DNA of 64,000 bases, from assembly GCF_000210915.2 (NCBI RefSeq), contig NC_016620.1, positions 2,976,001 through 3,040,000 of the forward strand, in the 5' to 3' direction. Shown in pieces: positions 24,046 through 32,236 of this stretch. Below the pieces are notes generated by a model, which did no database searches, was not told where the DNA came from, and saw only the letters and a program-made list of their open reading frames with translations. The position numbers and the translations under genes were made by a program. The DNA comes from Halobacteriovorax marinus SJ. Lineage in GTDB: Bacteria; Bdellovibrionota; Bacteriovoracia; Bacteriovoracales; Bacteriovoracaceae. Each line of letters starts with the position of its first letter. The first letter of the stretch is position 1.

Positions 24046-26658
24046 TTAAGCGGCTTTCTTCTTGGTTACTGCTAATTTACGCTCAGACTCAGCTAATTTT
24101 GTTTTTAGCAGGTTAGCCTCTTGCTTGTACTTTAAGATTTCTTTCTTCTTTTCAGCAAGCTCACTCTTAGCATTCTGAGCTTCTGTTTTAAAGTTCTCGT
24201 TTAGCTTCTCGAGGTGCTTAATCTTGTGCTGTGACTTAGCATCAGCACCTGAGCGAGAACTACCTCTACCAGTGCTGCTCTTTCTCGCACTTTCTTCAAC
24301 TTGGGCCATAAGAAATTTATTCTTTTGCTCCAATTGCTTTATCTTTAAGCCTAGGGCCTTGCTTTGATCAACACCTTTCTTGACTTCGAGGTTAAGCATT
24401 TCTATTTCTTTCTCTTTTTCAATTAACTCACTAGCATCATTTGATGTGCTTTGCTCAGGAACAATTGTATCCAACTCTCTTTGTAAGGATTGTAGCCTTT
24501 CAACTTCTTCAGAAAGTTCTTTATTTTCTTTTTGAAAAGAGTTGATGACTTGCTGGCTCTTCATCATCTTTGTTCTAAAGTGAGCAGTATCTTCATCAGA
24601 TTTTGTAAGAGCATCTTTGCGCTCTTGCTCAAGCTTAGTATTTAGTATTTCGCTTCTCTCTCTAGCATCTTCTAGCTGTGCCTCTAAAGTTTTTACTTTT
24701 GCTTCAAAGGACTTAATTTCTGCATTATTTGGAATCTGTTTAACTATATCTTGAACAAGATCATCTTTATGTCTCTGGGCCTCGAGAGCCTCAGACATAT
24801 TCTCTCTATTGGACTTTAATATCTCAATCTCTTTTTCTTTCTTACTAAGCTCATCTTTAACTTTAGCTAGCTCTACTTCTGCAACAGTGTCCCTTTCAGG
24901 GTCAGCATTTCTCTTTTGTATAATAAGCTCTTTTTTCATAGCGTCGATCAACTTCATCATTCGACTTATTTGAGCATCTTTCTTAGCTGCTGAGTCTCTT
25001 AGATGAGTCACCTCTTTATCAATAGAGCTCGTACTTTCTTCTTTAGTAACTTCAAGAGAGTTAATCAAGGTATCATCAAGTAACCCCTTAACTAGTGCAT
25101 TAGATTCACTCCCTTCAATATTTAAATTCTCTTGAAATAGACTTGAGATCTCATCTTTTATATCCAGATCTTTAAGTTCATTATCAGACTTAACTCTTTC
25201 TCTAAGCTTAGCAATAAGTCCGTCTTTAGCCGCTCTCCACTTGGGTAAGTGTGCTTGTACATTATCGTAATTAACTTCTCTTCTAGAATTGCTTTCACTT
25301 TCAGAAGAATTTGAGTCTCCACTGATAACAAAAGTTTCCTCAGTTAAATCTTCCCTAGACCCCTTAATGAGCTGAGTCTTCTCTCCAATATCTTCACGAC
25401 TACCAGAAACAATCGTTTTAGAATTGTCAGGTTTATCAACCCATCCAGACACTCGCGTTACGGCTTCACTATAGTCTTGAAGCCCAAGACTTACGATTTC
25501 GTTGGCCTCATCTATATCCAGATTTTCAATTTTATTAATTAGTTTTTCTAGAACTTCTTCATTACTAAGAGAGGTTTCCTTTTTAGAAACTGAATTTTCT
25601 ATCTCTTCTATTTTTTGACTACTTTGCAGTACTTTAAGAATCTCTTCCTTATCATGCTGAGTAATACCTTTTATGATTTTTTTATTCGGATAATTCTCTA
25701 AGAACTCAGATAGATTGGAGATTGTAATATCATCAGAGGATTGCATTTTTACAAAGTCTACTATCCTCTTAATATTGCCTAATTCTAATGTTCTACTTGA
25801 AGAACTCTTTAGAGAAAAACTCTCATCGAGAGTATCTTTAAGTTCAAAGTTTTCTATATCTTCTTTCTTTGAAATTCCATTGAAGTTAAACTTCTCTATA
25901 TCATGAATGTAGATTGCTTTATTCTCAGAACCTTTAGACCAAGCACATGTTAGAACCAACTTATCCGTACGTGAGAGTTTATAAATATCTAAAGAATTCA
26001 CATTTTCTATAATTTGACCAATAGACTCTTTATCACTTAAGAAGTTATCTACTAGGTACTCAAGATAGAAATTTTCAACAGGAAAGTGAGCTTGAATAAA
26101 GAAGTCATCTCCACAGACCCCAAAGTCTATATCTAATGGAAAGGATCCTCTATCTGAAAGAATAATTTGAGAACTCAATTCAAAGAGATGAAATAGAGTT
26201 TTCTTAACCTTAAAGAAATCAAACTCTCTCTTAGCCGCCTTAATTGCAATTGAATCGCTATAGAAACCTGAATTTAGATGATCAGATACTTTAAAGCTAC
26301 CAATCCCCTCAAGGCCATTACTCATTGACTCAGAGGTTCTTAGTGTTGAATCTTCTCCCAAAAGTCTTTTAAAAAATGTTCTATCAACTTCACTCTCTCC
26401 AAGTTCTGAAGGAACAATGGAAACCACTCCCTCTTTAAAGAGAGATGCATGCTCTTTGGACTCACCTATATAAATTATTTGAGCTTCCACTAGGTCAGTA
26501 AAACTCTCTCCTGGACCCACGAGTGTAAACTTATATTCTCTGCCTTCTTTTCTCTCTGTATCAAGAGAAAAACCAAGCTCCTGAAGAACCTCAACATAAG
26601 ACTCGTTAAGAGAGTCTCCTAGTAGATTAAGAATGTACTTTTCTTGCACATCACTCAC
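24046..26658 (-). CDS. Large coiled-coil protein of unknown function
   Basis: The 870-residue product has no signal peptide or membrane helix. Residues 1-100 look like a compact alpha/beta domain, possibly a degenerate receiver (AQIIYIGESKEHASLFKEG). Residues 100-260 form a second folded region. Three short repeats with the core SGSRED or KGSRED occur at about 414-447. From about 550 to 866 it is almost continuous coiled coil rich in Glu and Lys, broken by a Ser/Gly linker at 792-806, and it ends in basic KKKAA. This layout recalls polarity or motility scaffolds of myxobacteria (AglZ, FrzS), but no homology was established. Its start overlaps the stop of the pseudo-HD-GYP gene by one base. 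Confidence 0.85.
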   Translation of the reverse strand: MSDVQEKYILNLLGDSLNESYVEVLQELGFSLDTERKEGREYKFTLVGPGESFTDLVEAQIIYIGESKEHASLFKEGVVSIVPSELGESEVDRTFFKRLLGEDSTLRTSESMSNGLEGIGSFKVSDHLNSGFYSDSIAIKAAKREFDFFKVKKTLFHLFELSSQIILSDRGSFPLDIDFGVCGDDFFIQAHFPVENFYLEYLVDNFLSDKESIGQIIENVNSLDIYKLSRTDKLVLTCAWSKGSENKAIYIHDIEKFNFNGISKKEDIENFELKDTLDESFSLKSSSSRTLELGNIKRIVDFVKMQSSDDITISNLSEFLENYPNKKIIKGITQHDKEEILKVLQSSQKIEEIENSVSKKETSLSNEEVLEKLINKIENLDIDEANEIVSLGLQDYSEAVTRVSGWVDKPDNSKTIVSGSREDIGEKTQLIKGSREDLTEETFVISGDSNSSESESNSRREVNYDNVQAHLPKWRAAKDGLIAKLRERVKSDNELKDLDIKDEISSLFQENLNIEGSESNALVKGLLDDTLINSLEVTKEESTSSIDKEVTHLRDSAAKKDAQISRMMKLIDAMKKELIIQKRNADPERDTVAEVELAKVKDELSKKEKEIEILKSNRENMSEALEAQRHKDDLVQDIVKQIPNNAEIKSFEAKVKTLEAQLEDARERSEILNTKLEQERKDALTKSDEDTAHFRTKMMKSQQVINSFQKENKELSEEVERLQSLQRELDTIVPEQSTSNDASELIEKEKEIEMLNLEVKKGVDQSKALGLKIKQLEQKNKFLMAQVEESARKSSTGRGSSRSGADAKSQHKIKHLEKLNENFKTEAQNAKSELAEKKKEILKYKQEANLLKTKLAESERKLAVTKKKAA

Positions 26659-27614
26659 TAGGCGGCCTCTTCTTTTGTAGAATTATCATTGAATTTTTGA
26701 AAGAGATATTCTCGAAATGAAGCCATCACTTCATTTTCATTCTCTTGAGCAGTAAGTAAGTTCCAAAGAAACTTATCTCCATCCCCACGAGTGTATTCAT
26801 ACTCACCTCTAGAGAGAGTAGACTCAAGGAATATAGAGATCTTTTCAAGCTCACTCAGCTCATTGATATTTAATTGATAGCTTCTCCCTTCGCCCGAAAA
26901 AGACTCATGGTGAAACTTTATTAATTTTGAGAGTTGCTTATTTGTTAGATTGTAATAGCCAGATTTTTGGAAATCCTCAAATGAGTTTTCGCTGTGATCA
27001 ATTTCTATATGCTCTTCTGATTTATATTCTCTTTTAGAAAATGAGAAATCATTAAAGAAGCTAATATTGTAAATATCTTTTAAGAGGCTAAAGTGAGTAT
27101 AGCCGCACATATATGAAGTTAAGGCCATTAGACTTGCATAGAGTGAAGCCCTACGGTGTAGCGAGAATGCTTTCTCATCCATATCTTCTGAAAAAGATGG
27201 AGCGATTTCATAGAATGCACTATTAAATAGAATGACTAAATTTAATAGCGAGGCAGATGACTCTCCCCTCCAGAATATAGGTAGAATTAGCTCTTTTAAC
27301 TCTTCCCTTAAATTTAAGCGAGCCAATTCACTTTCTTCTACTTTAAGTTGATTTAGAATTTCAAGTCCACGCTCAATGAATTCGCTTTCAGTATATTCAT
27401 TAATGAATAAGTGATCTGTTACTTTTTGAAAGCGCTTAAGCTTGGAGAATTCTACAATATCTCCACTATGTAATAACTTGATGAGCTTCCCATCTCCTTT
27501 TTTCCAATACAAATCCCCAGAAGAAGTTTTCATCTTCTCTAAGTTTTCAAAAGTAATAGGCTTCAGTTCACCGTCGTTTTGTGAACCTTGATCATCTAAC
27601 ATGCATTTCTCCAC
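26658..27614 (-). CDS. Degenerate HD-GYP-like protein
   Basis: The 318 residues divide into an N-terminal part of about 110 residues and a helical domain laid out like HD-GYP. His153 in LHRRASLYASLM matches the first conserved histidine. DIYNISFFNDF stands where LHDIGKIGV should be, so the HD metal pair is lost. KFHHESFSGEGRSYQLN (234-250) matches HHExxDGSGYPxGL but lacks GYP. It is therefore probably a non-catalytic binding or scaffold protein, perhaps c-di-GMP responsive. The identification is mine by eye. It is first of a two-gene operon with the coiled-coil protein. Confidence 0.7.
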   Translation of the reverse strand: MEKCMLDDQGSQNDGELKPITFENLEKMKTSSGDLYWKKGDGKLIKLLHSGDIVEFSKLKRFQKVTDHLFINEYTESEFIERGLEILNQLKVEESELARLNLREELKELILPIFWRGESSASLLNLVILFNSAFYEIAPSFSEDMDEKAFSLHRRASLYASLMALTSYMCGYTHFSLLKDIYNISFFNDFSFSKREYKSEEHIEIDHSENSFEDFQKSGYYNLTNKQLSKLIKFHHESFSGEGRSYQLNINELSELEKISIFLESTLSRGEYEYTRGDGDKFLWNLLTAQENENEVMASFREYLFQKFNDNSTKEEAA

Positions 27615-27658
27615 AAAACTTATCGGAATATGGCCTTAAATTCTTAGTATTTAGAGAT

Positions 27659-27686
27659 AAAAAAAAGCCTCCCAGAAAGGGAGGCT
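27659..27686 (-). terminator. Terminator of the oligopeptide transporter operon
   Basis: On the minus strand GCCTCCC pairs with GGGAGGC around TTTCT and runs into eight Ts. It lies about 35 bases after the last permease stop and before the pseudo-HD-GYP gene. Confidence 0.92.
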
Positions 27687-27719
27687 AAGTTACTGAAATT
27701 TAATAATTTATGATAAAGA

Positions 27720-28628
27720 TCACTTTCCTTTAAGCTTTGGATCTAGAGCATCTCTAAGAGCATCCCCTAAGATATTCAAAGAAAGAACAACAATCATCAT
27801 TGCTAGAGTTGCGGCCCCTAATTGCCACCAAACACCTCTGGCAAGCTCAAGTTTAGCGTCATCAATCATTGTTCCCCAACTTGGTCTTCCCTGAACACCA
27901 AGACCTAAATAAGAAAGAATAACTTCAGTCTTAATTGCTGTTTGAAACATTAAAGAGAAGTTAATAATTACTAAGTGAGATACATTTGGAAAAATATGCT
28001 TAATTAATTTTCTTGAATGACCTCCACCTAGTGCAGATGCCGCTTGAACATAGTCTCTATTCTTATGTCTCATAACTTCGCCACGAATTAGACGACAAAG
28101 GTTTACCCAAGAAGTTAACCCAAGAGCAACGTACATTGAAATTAAACCTCTTCCAAGAACAAAAGAAAGTGCAACTAGAAGCATGATTGTAGGAATTGAT
28201 TGAAAACAAGTGTAGAACCACACGATTAATTCATCAACCTTTCCACCGAAGTATCCAGCAATACTTCCTAATACAACACCAATACATACAGAGATAAGGG
28301 CCGCGACAAGTCCTACTGACATTGCAACTTCCGTCCCTTTAATCATTTTAGTAAAAACACTTCTACCAAAAATATCTGTTCCGAAAATAAAGTCTGTACT
28401 CGGAGAAGCATACGAAGGTCCGACTTCAACTGCCCAGTCTGAAGCTATGATACCAGTAGCAGACAGGACTGATACTAATGCGTAAATCCCAACAATAAAG
28501 AGAGACGTTACGGCCATTTTGTCTTTGAAGATATTTTCTAAAGCATGATCCCAAAGAGACTTTGATTTATTCATTTTCTTTTCTGTTAATTCTACACCCT
28601 CAACGGATTGTATATTTGATTGAGACAC
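27720..28628 (-). CDS. Oligopeptide/dipeptide ABC transporter permease, OppC/DppC type
   Basis: An inner-membrane permease subunit. The 302 residues have six helices: a first helix near residue 40 with a long cytoplasmic N-terminus, then a periplasmic segment (GPSYASPSTDFIFGTDIFGRS), which is characteristic of OppC. The coupling (EAA) loop is VQAASALGGGHSRKLIKHI. The end, LGDALRDALDPKLKGK, is the family consensus. It is third in the operon, 10 bases after the OppB-type gene. No ATPase subunit genes follow. Confidence 0.93.
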   Translation of the reverse strand: MSQSNIQSVEGVELTEKKMNKSKSLWDHALENIFKDKMAVTSLFIVGIYALVSVLSATGIIASDWAVEVGPSYASPSTDFIFGTDIFGRSVFTKMIKGTEVAMSVGLVAALISVCIGVVLGSIAGYFGGKVDELIVWFYTCFQSIPTIMLLVALSFVLGRGLISMYVALGLTSWVNLCRLIRGEVMRHKNRDYVQAASALGGGHSRKLIKHIFPNVSHLVIINFSLMFQTAIKTEVILSYLGLGVQGRPSWGTMIDDAKLELARGVWWQLGAATLAMMIVVLSLNILGDALRDALDPKLKGK

Positions 28629-28638
28629 TGGTCTTCTC

Positions 28639-29580
28639 CTACTTTAAACGTACTCTTGGATCTACAACGGTATATAAAACATCTGTGATAACACTAAAGA
28701 TGATATAGGCCATTGCTGTTAAAATCGTCATGGCCTTAATCACTGGAAAATCAGAGTTATAAACACCATTTAATGTAATCCCACCTAGACCTGGAATACT
28801 AAAGAAACTCTCTAGTAGTAGAGCACCTAGAATCAGGAAAGGAATTTGGATAACAACAAAAGTAATAATTGGAATCATTGCATTTTTAAGAACGTGCTTA
28901 AAGAGAATAACTTTCTCTGACAACCCTTTGGCCTTAGCTGTTCTCACATAGTCTTGGTAAATTTCATCTAACATTACTGTTCTATAGAACCTTACGTCTG
29001 GACCGATTGAGAGAATAATCCAAATGATAACTGGAAGTACAATATAAGGGATAAAGTCTGGGAAACCTGATTCGTAACCCGAAATCTCAAACCAACCTAA
29101 CTTATAAGCAAAGAACCATTGTCCAAATAAGATATAAGCTAGAGAAGTAATACTCATAAGTAGAACACAGAAAAATACTGCACACTTATCAATCCACTGA
29201 CCTCTAAAGAAAGAGACGATAAGAGAAATTGAAATCGAAATAATTGTCGATAAAATAAATGCTGGCAGAGTTAAAGTAAGAGATGGTATCGCACCATTCT
29301 TAATCATCTGAAGAATCTCTTGCTTAGTTGTCCAAGACCTTCCGAAATCAAAAGTAAACGCAGACTTTACAATATCAAGGTACTGGGCCCATAAAGGCTT
29401 ATTAAGTCCAAGTTCATTTCTAAGTTCTTCAATCTGAGAAACTGTTGCGTGTTTTCCTAGCATAATTAATGCAGGATCCGGTGCTACAACATTAAAAATA
29501 ACGAATATAATTAATGCCACACCTAAGATCGTAGGAATGATGTAAAATAATCTTCTAAGGATGTACTGCCACAAATTCAA
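28639..29580 (-). CDS. Oligopeptide/dipeptide ABC transporter permease, OppB/DppB type
   Basis: I place the start at TTG 29580 (MNLWQYILRRLFYIIPTILG), which has an AGGTGG site and matches the family N-terminus. The longer frame from 29628 would translate a terminator-like hairpin. The 313 residues carry six helices, the long second periplasmic loop, the coupling loop TAKAKGLSEKVILFKHV and the ending LYTVVDPRVRLK. It pairs with the OppC-type subunit to form the channel. Confidence 0.92.
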   Translation of the reverse strand: MNLWQYILRRLFYIIPTILGVALIIFVIFNVVAPDPALIMLGKHATVSQIEELRNELGLNKPLWAQYLDIVKSAFTFDFGRSWTTKQEILQMIKNGAIPSLTLTLPAFILSTIISISISLIVSFFRGQWIDKCAVFFCVLLMSITSLAYILFGQWFFAYKLGWFEISGYESGFPDFIPYIVLPVIIWIILSIGPDVRFYRTVMLDEIYQDYVRTAKAKGLSEKVILFKHVLKNAMIPIITFVVIQIPFLILGALLLESFFSIPGLGGITLNGVYNSDFPVIKAMTILTAMAYIIFSVITDVLYTVVDPRVRLK

Positions 29581-29601
29581 AATTAACCACCTGATTAATG
29601 T

Positions 29602-29625
29602 AAAAAGCCCTCTACAAGAGAGGGC
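29602..29625 (-). terminator. Intra-operon attenuating hairpin between binding protein and permeases
   Basis: On the minus strand GCCCTCT pairs with AGAGGGC around a 5-base loop, followed by TTTTTA. A short T-tract suggests partial termination, which would keep binding protein in excess over permeases. Confidence 0.65.
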
Positions 29626-29644
29626 CATAGTATTTTAGATAATC

Positions 29645-31408
29645 TTAAAGCTTTTTAGTCACTTTAGCTTTTAGCTCTGTATCAATATTTAAATATTGAG
29701 CCTGACCTGTTTCGAAGTCAGTAGACATGTAATTCTTTAAGAAAGAATGTCTAAGAGTAAAGTTTTGTCTGTGTACTCCATAAATCCATGGAGCTTGCTC
29801 AGCTGCAATTCTATTCATTTTCTCATAAAGAGCTGTTCTCTCTGGAGAATCTTGCATTACAGAAGCAGTCTTAAATAGCTTGTTAAACTCTGGGTTATCA
29901 TATCCAGAACCATTTGCTCCTGGAGCTTTATTTGGTCCGTATAATAACTGTAGGAAGTTCTCAGCATCTGGGTAATCTGCTCCCCAAGCAATACCGTAAA
30001 GCATAACTTGTCTCTTAGTGATCTTCTTCTGAAGCTCTGGCCAAGGATTTGTTACAACTTTAATTCTTACTCCAATTTGAGCCATTTGTTGTTTCATGTA
30101 GTCACCAATCTGACGAGAAACTGTTCCAGATGGACAATCGTAAGTAATTTCAGGAAGCCCTTTTCCTTCTGGGTAACCTGCTTTCGCTAATAATTTCTTA
30201 GCTTCTTCGATATTTGGTCCTCTATATGGAGAAACATAATTTGGAATATTACCTGCAATCCCTGGAGGAACTACAGATTGAGCTGGAAGAGAAGTGTTAT
30301 TGTAGAATAACTCATTTGACTTCTTAACGTCATACGCTAAAGACATCGCTCTTCTAAGGTCTGGGTTTTGAAATAATTTTAGGTCGTGATTAAACGCCGT
30401 GTAAGTTACATCTAAAGAAGGAGTGATCATTAAAGAGATACCCTTATCTTTATATTCTTTAGAAAGCTCTCTCTCTGGTGTTACAGCAGAGTCAAAGTTA
30501 TCTTTTGGAATACCGATATAATCAACGTTTCCTTTTAGGAAGTTTAACCATCTTGGTTGAGACTCGATGATAACGCTAACAACAACTTTATCTACGAGTG
30601 GTAATTGCTTACCAGCGTCTTCTAAGAAACCTGCTGCTTTAAATTCGTCACTCGCCTCAGTTGGGTAAAGCTTCTTTCTAAAGTTAGGGTTCTTTGTATA
30701 TACAACTTTCTTAGTTTGCTTAAATACTGGAAGAACAAATGGTCCTGTTCCTACAGGGTGATTTAAGAATTCTTTTCCATACTTTTCAACAACTTCTCTA
30801 GCTGTTGCAAAAGTAAATGGCATTGCTAGTGAGTAAAGGAACTGTGGAAATGGCTTCGTCAGTTTAAACTCTAGAGTGTATTTACCAGTAGCTTTTAAAC
30901 CTTCAACAACTTCGTCGTAATCAACTTTGTCGAGGTCAGCATACTTCTCTCTCCACTCATTTAAACCTTTAATCTTTCCGTCAAGTAACCACCAACCAAG
31001 GCCCTGAAGCTTAGGGTCAGCAAGTCTCTTAATAGAGTAAACAAAGTCTTCAGCTACTAACTCTCTTCCCTTACCGTTAGGAAAAGCTTCACTGTCATGG
31101 AAGAGAACTCCCTGGCGAATTTTAAAAGTATAAGTAAGCCCATCTTCAGATACAGATGGCATAGACTCAGCTAAATTTGGAACTAGTGTGTATGGTCTCT
31201 TTAAGTAGTGATACTCGAGTAAACCTTCGTACACGCGCCCAACTTCATTACTTGAATAACGATCGTTTGCGTAGATTGGGTCCATACCTTTAATTTCAGC
31301 CGAAACTGCAATATTAAGAGTCTTTCCCGTTTCCTTTTCTTTCTTAGTACAACTTGCGAATCCAACTAGGACTGCTGCAGTTGCCAAAAGCGTTGTAAAC
31401 TTCTTCAT
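29645..31408 (-). CDS. Peptide-type ABC transporter substrate-binding lipoprotein (OppA/DppA family)
   Basis: A periplasmic family 5 solute-binding protein tethered by lipid. The lipobox is GFASC with Cys20. The SBP_bac_5 fold starts with LNIAVSAEIKGMDPIYAND, with VPNLAESMPSVSEDGLTYTF, KYTLEFKLTKPFPQF and VGTGPFVL typical of the family. The 587 residues are slightly larger than OppA. It is the first gene, upstream of both permeases. Ligands are probably oligopeptides, but the family also binds other compounds. Confidence 0.93.
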   Translation of the reverse strand: MKKFTTLLATAAVLVGFASCTKKEKETGKTLNIAVSAEIKGMDPIYANDRYSSNEVGRVYEGLLEYHYLKRPYTLVPNLAESMPSVSEDGLTYTFKIRQGVLFHDSEAFPNGKGRELVAEDFVYSIKRLADPKLQGLGWWLLDGKIKGLNEWREKYADLDKVDYDEVVEGLKATGKYTLEFKLTKPFPQFLYSLAMPFTFATAREVVEKYGKEFLNHPVGTGPFVLPVFKQTKKVVYTKNPNFRKKLYPTEASDEFKAAGFLEDAGKQLPLVDKVVVSVIIESQPRWLNFLKGNVDYIGIPKDNFDSAVTPERELSKEYKDKGISLMITPSLDVTYTAFNHDLKLFQNPDLRRAMSLAYDVKKSNELFYNNTSLPAQSVVPPGIAGNIPNYVSPYRGPNIEEAKKLLAKAGYPEGKGLPEITYDCPSGTVSRQIGDYMKQQMAQIGVRIKVVTNPWPELQKKITKRQVMLYGIAWGADYPDAENFLQLLYGPNKAPGANGSGYDNPEFNKLFKTASVMQDSPERTALYEKMNRIAAEQAPWIYGVHRQNFTLRHSFLKNYMSTDFETGQAQYLNIDTELKAKVTKKL

Positions 31409-31522
31409 AGTAAACTTCCTCTGTTTAGTTTTATTCCAAAACCTAGCAATTTAACTTAAAATCTATACAAAATTATTTAGAGAATATCTAGAAATTAAAG
31501 GAAAAGACTTATTAGCTTCGCG

Positions 31523-32236
31523 TTATTCGCATTGATTAAAAAATAATTCTACTCTAAATGAGTTAGAGGAGGACTTGTTTTCAATAGGATAGATAGAGAG
31601 CCTCTTGGCCCCTTCCTCAGAGAGGTTTGAAAAATCGAATCGAAGTATCTCTGAAGAATTCCCGTCCGAGGAGTAATCAAAGAAGAGATGCCCCTCGCTA
31701 GTCTTCCAAGAAAGCACCGAGTCACCAACCTTACAATACTCGCTTTGGCAGAGGTTCTTACCTTCTTTATTCAATTTTTCACTCAAGAAGATCAGCTGAC
31801 TAAAGCCATGAGCAAAACCTTTGAGATAAGAGATATTTTCCTTTGAGTTATTTTGATTGCGAATAGTTGTATAGATTCTTCTGGCAAAGTTTCCTTTGAA
31901 TCTCGCAACAGAGTTTTCAATTTCTCCCCAATAAAGACTTAAAAGCTCTGAACCATGTAAGGGAATATCGACACCCATCTTCCAAATCTTTCTTGAAGCA
32001 TCGTTGGCCGATTCATAGGAGAAGAGAGTTGTGCTCTTTAATAGCTTAATTCTCCCTCTGCCCTGTGAGCTTAGACAAAGGTTCCCCAGCTGATTTGTCA
32101 TCAACTCAAAATCATTCTTACTATTTAAACTGGTGTGGGTACACGAAAGAAGTGCTACTGAGACGCAGGCAAGCGAAGCTTTTCTAAGCCACTTAGCTCT
32201 TTGAGTACATCTCTTCTTTCTGATTCGACTTTGCAA
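31523..32236 (-). CDS. Lipoprotein of unknown function, weakly LolB-like
   Basis: It starts at TTG 32236 with GGAGG ten bases upstream, inside the previous gene, so the two share 82 bases in different frames. There is no later start codon before the signal sequence. The long basic N-terminus leads to a lipobox ALLSC (Cys32). The mature part has RGRIKLL and IPLHGSELLSLYWG, an order reminiscent of LolB or DUF4292 lipoproteins with an open beta-barrel. That match is by eye and weak. It probably acts with the TPR lipoprotein encoded upstream. Confidence 0.75.
   Translation of the reverse strand: MQSRIRKKRCTQRAKWLRKASLACVSVALLSCTHTSLNSKNDFELMTNQLGNLCLSSQGRGRIKLLKSTTLFSYESANDASRKIWKMGVDIPLHGSELLSLYWGEIENSVARFKGNFARRIYTTIRNQNNSKENISYLKGFAHGFSQLIFLSEKLNKEGKNLCQSEYCKVGDSVLSWKTSEGHLFFDYSSDGNSSEILRFDFSNLSEEGAKRLSIYPIENKSSSNSFRVELFFNQCE

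Noticed and set aside
28639-29628. Longer start for the OppB-type permease at 29628
   Set aside because: It would translate through a terminator-like hairpin and add residues absent from the family; TTG at 29580 has a ribosome site and the family N-terminus.
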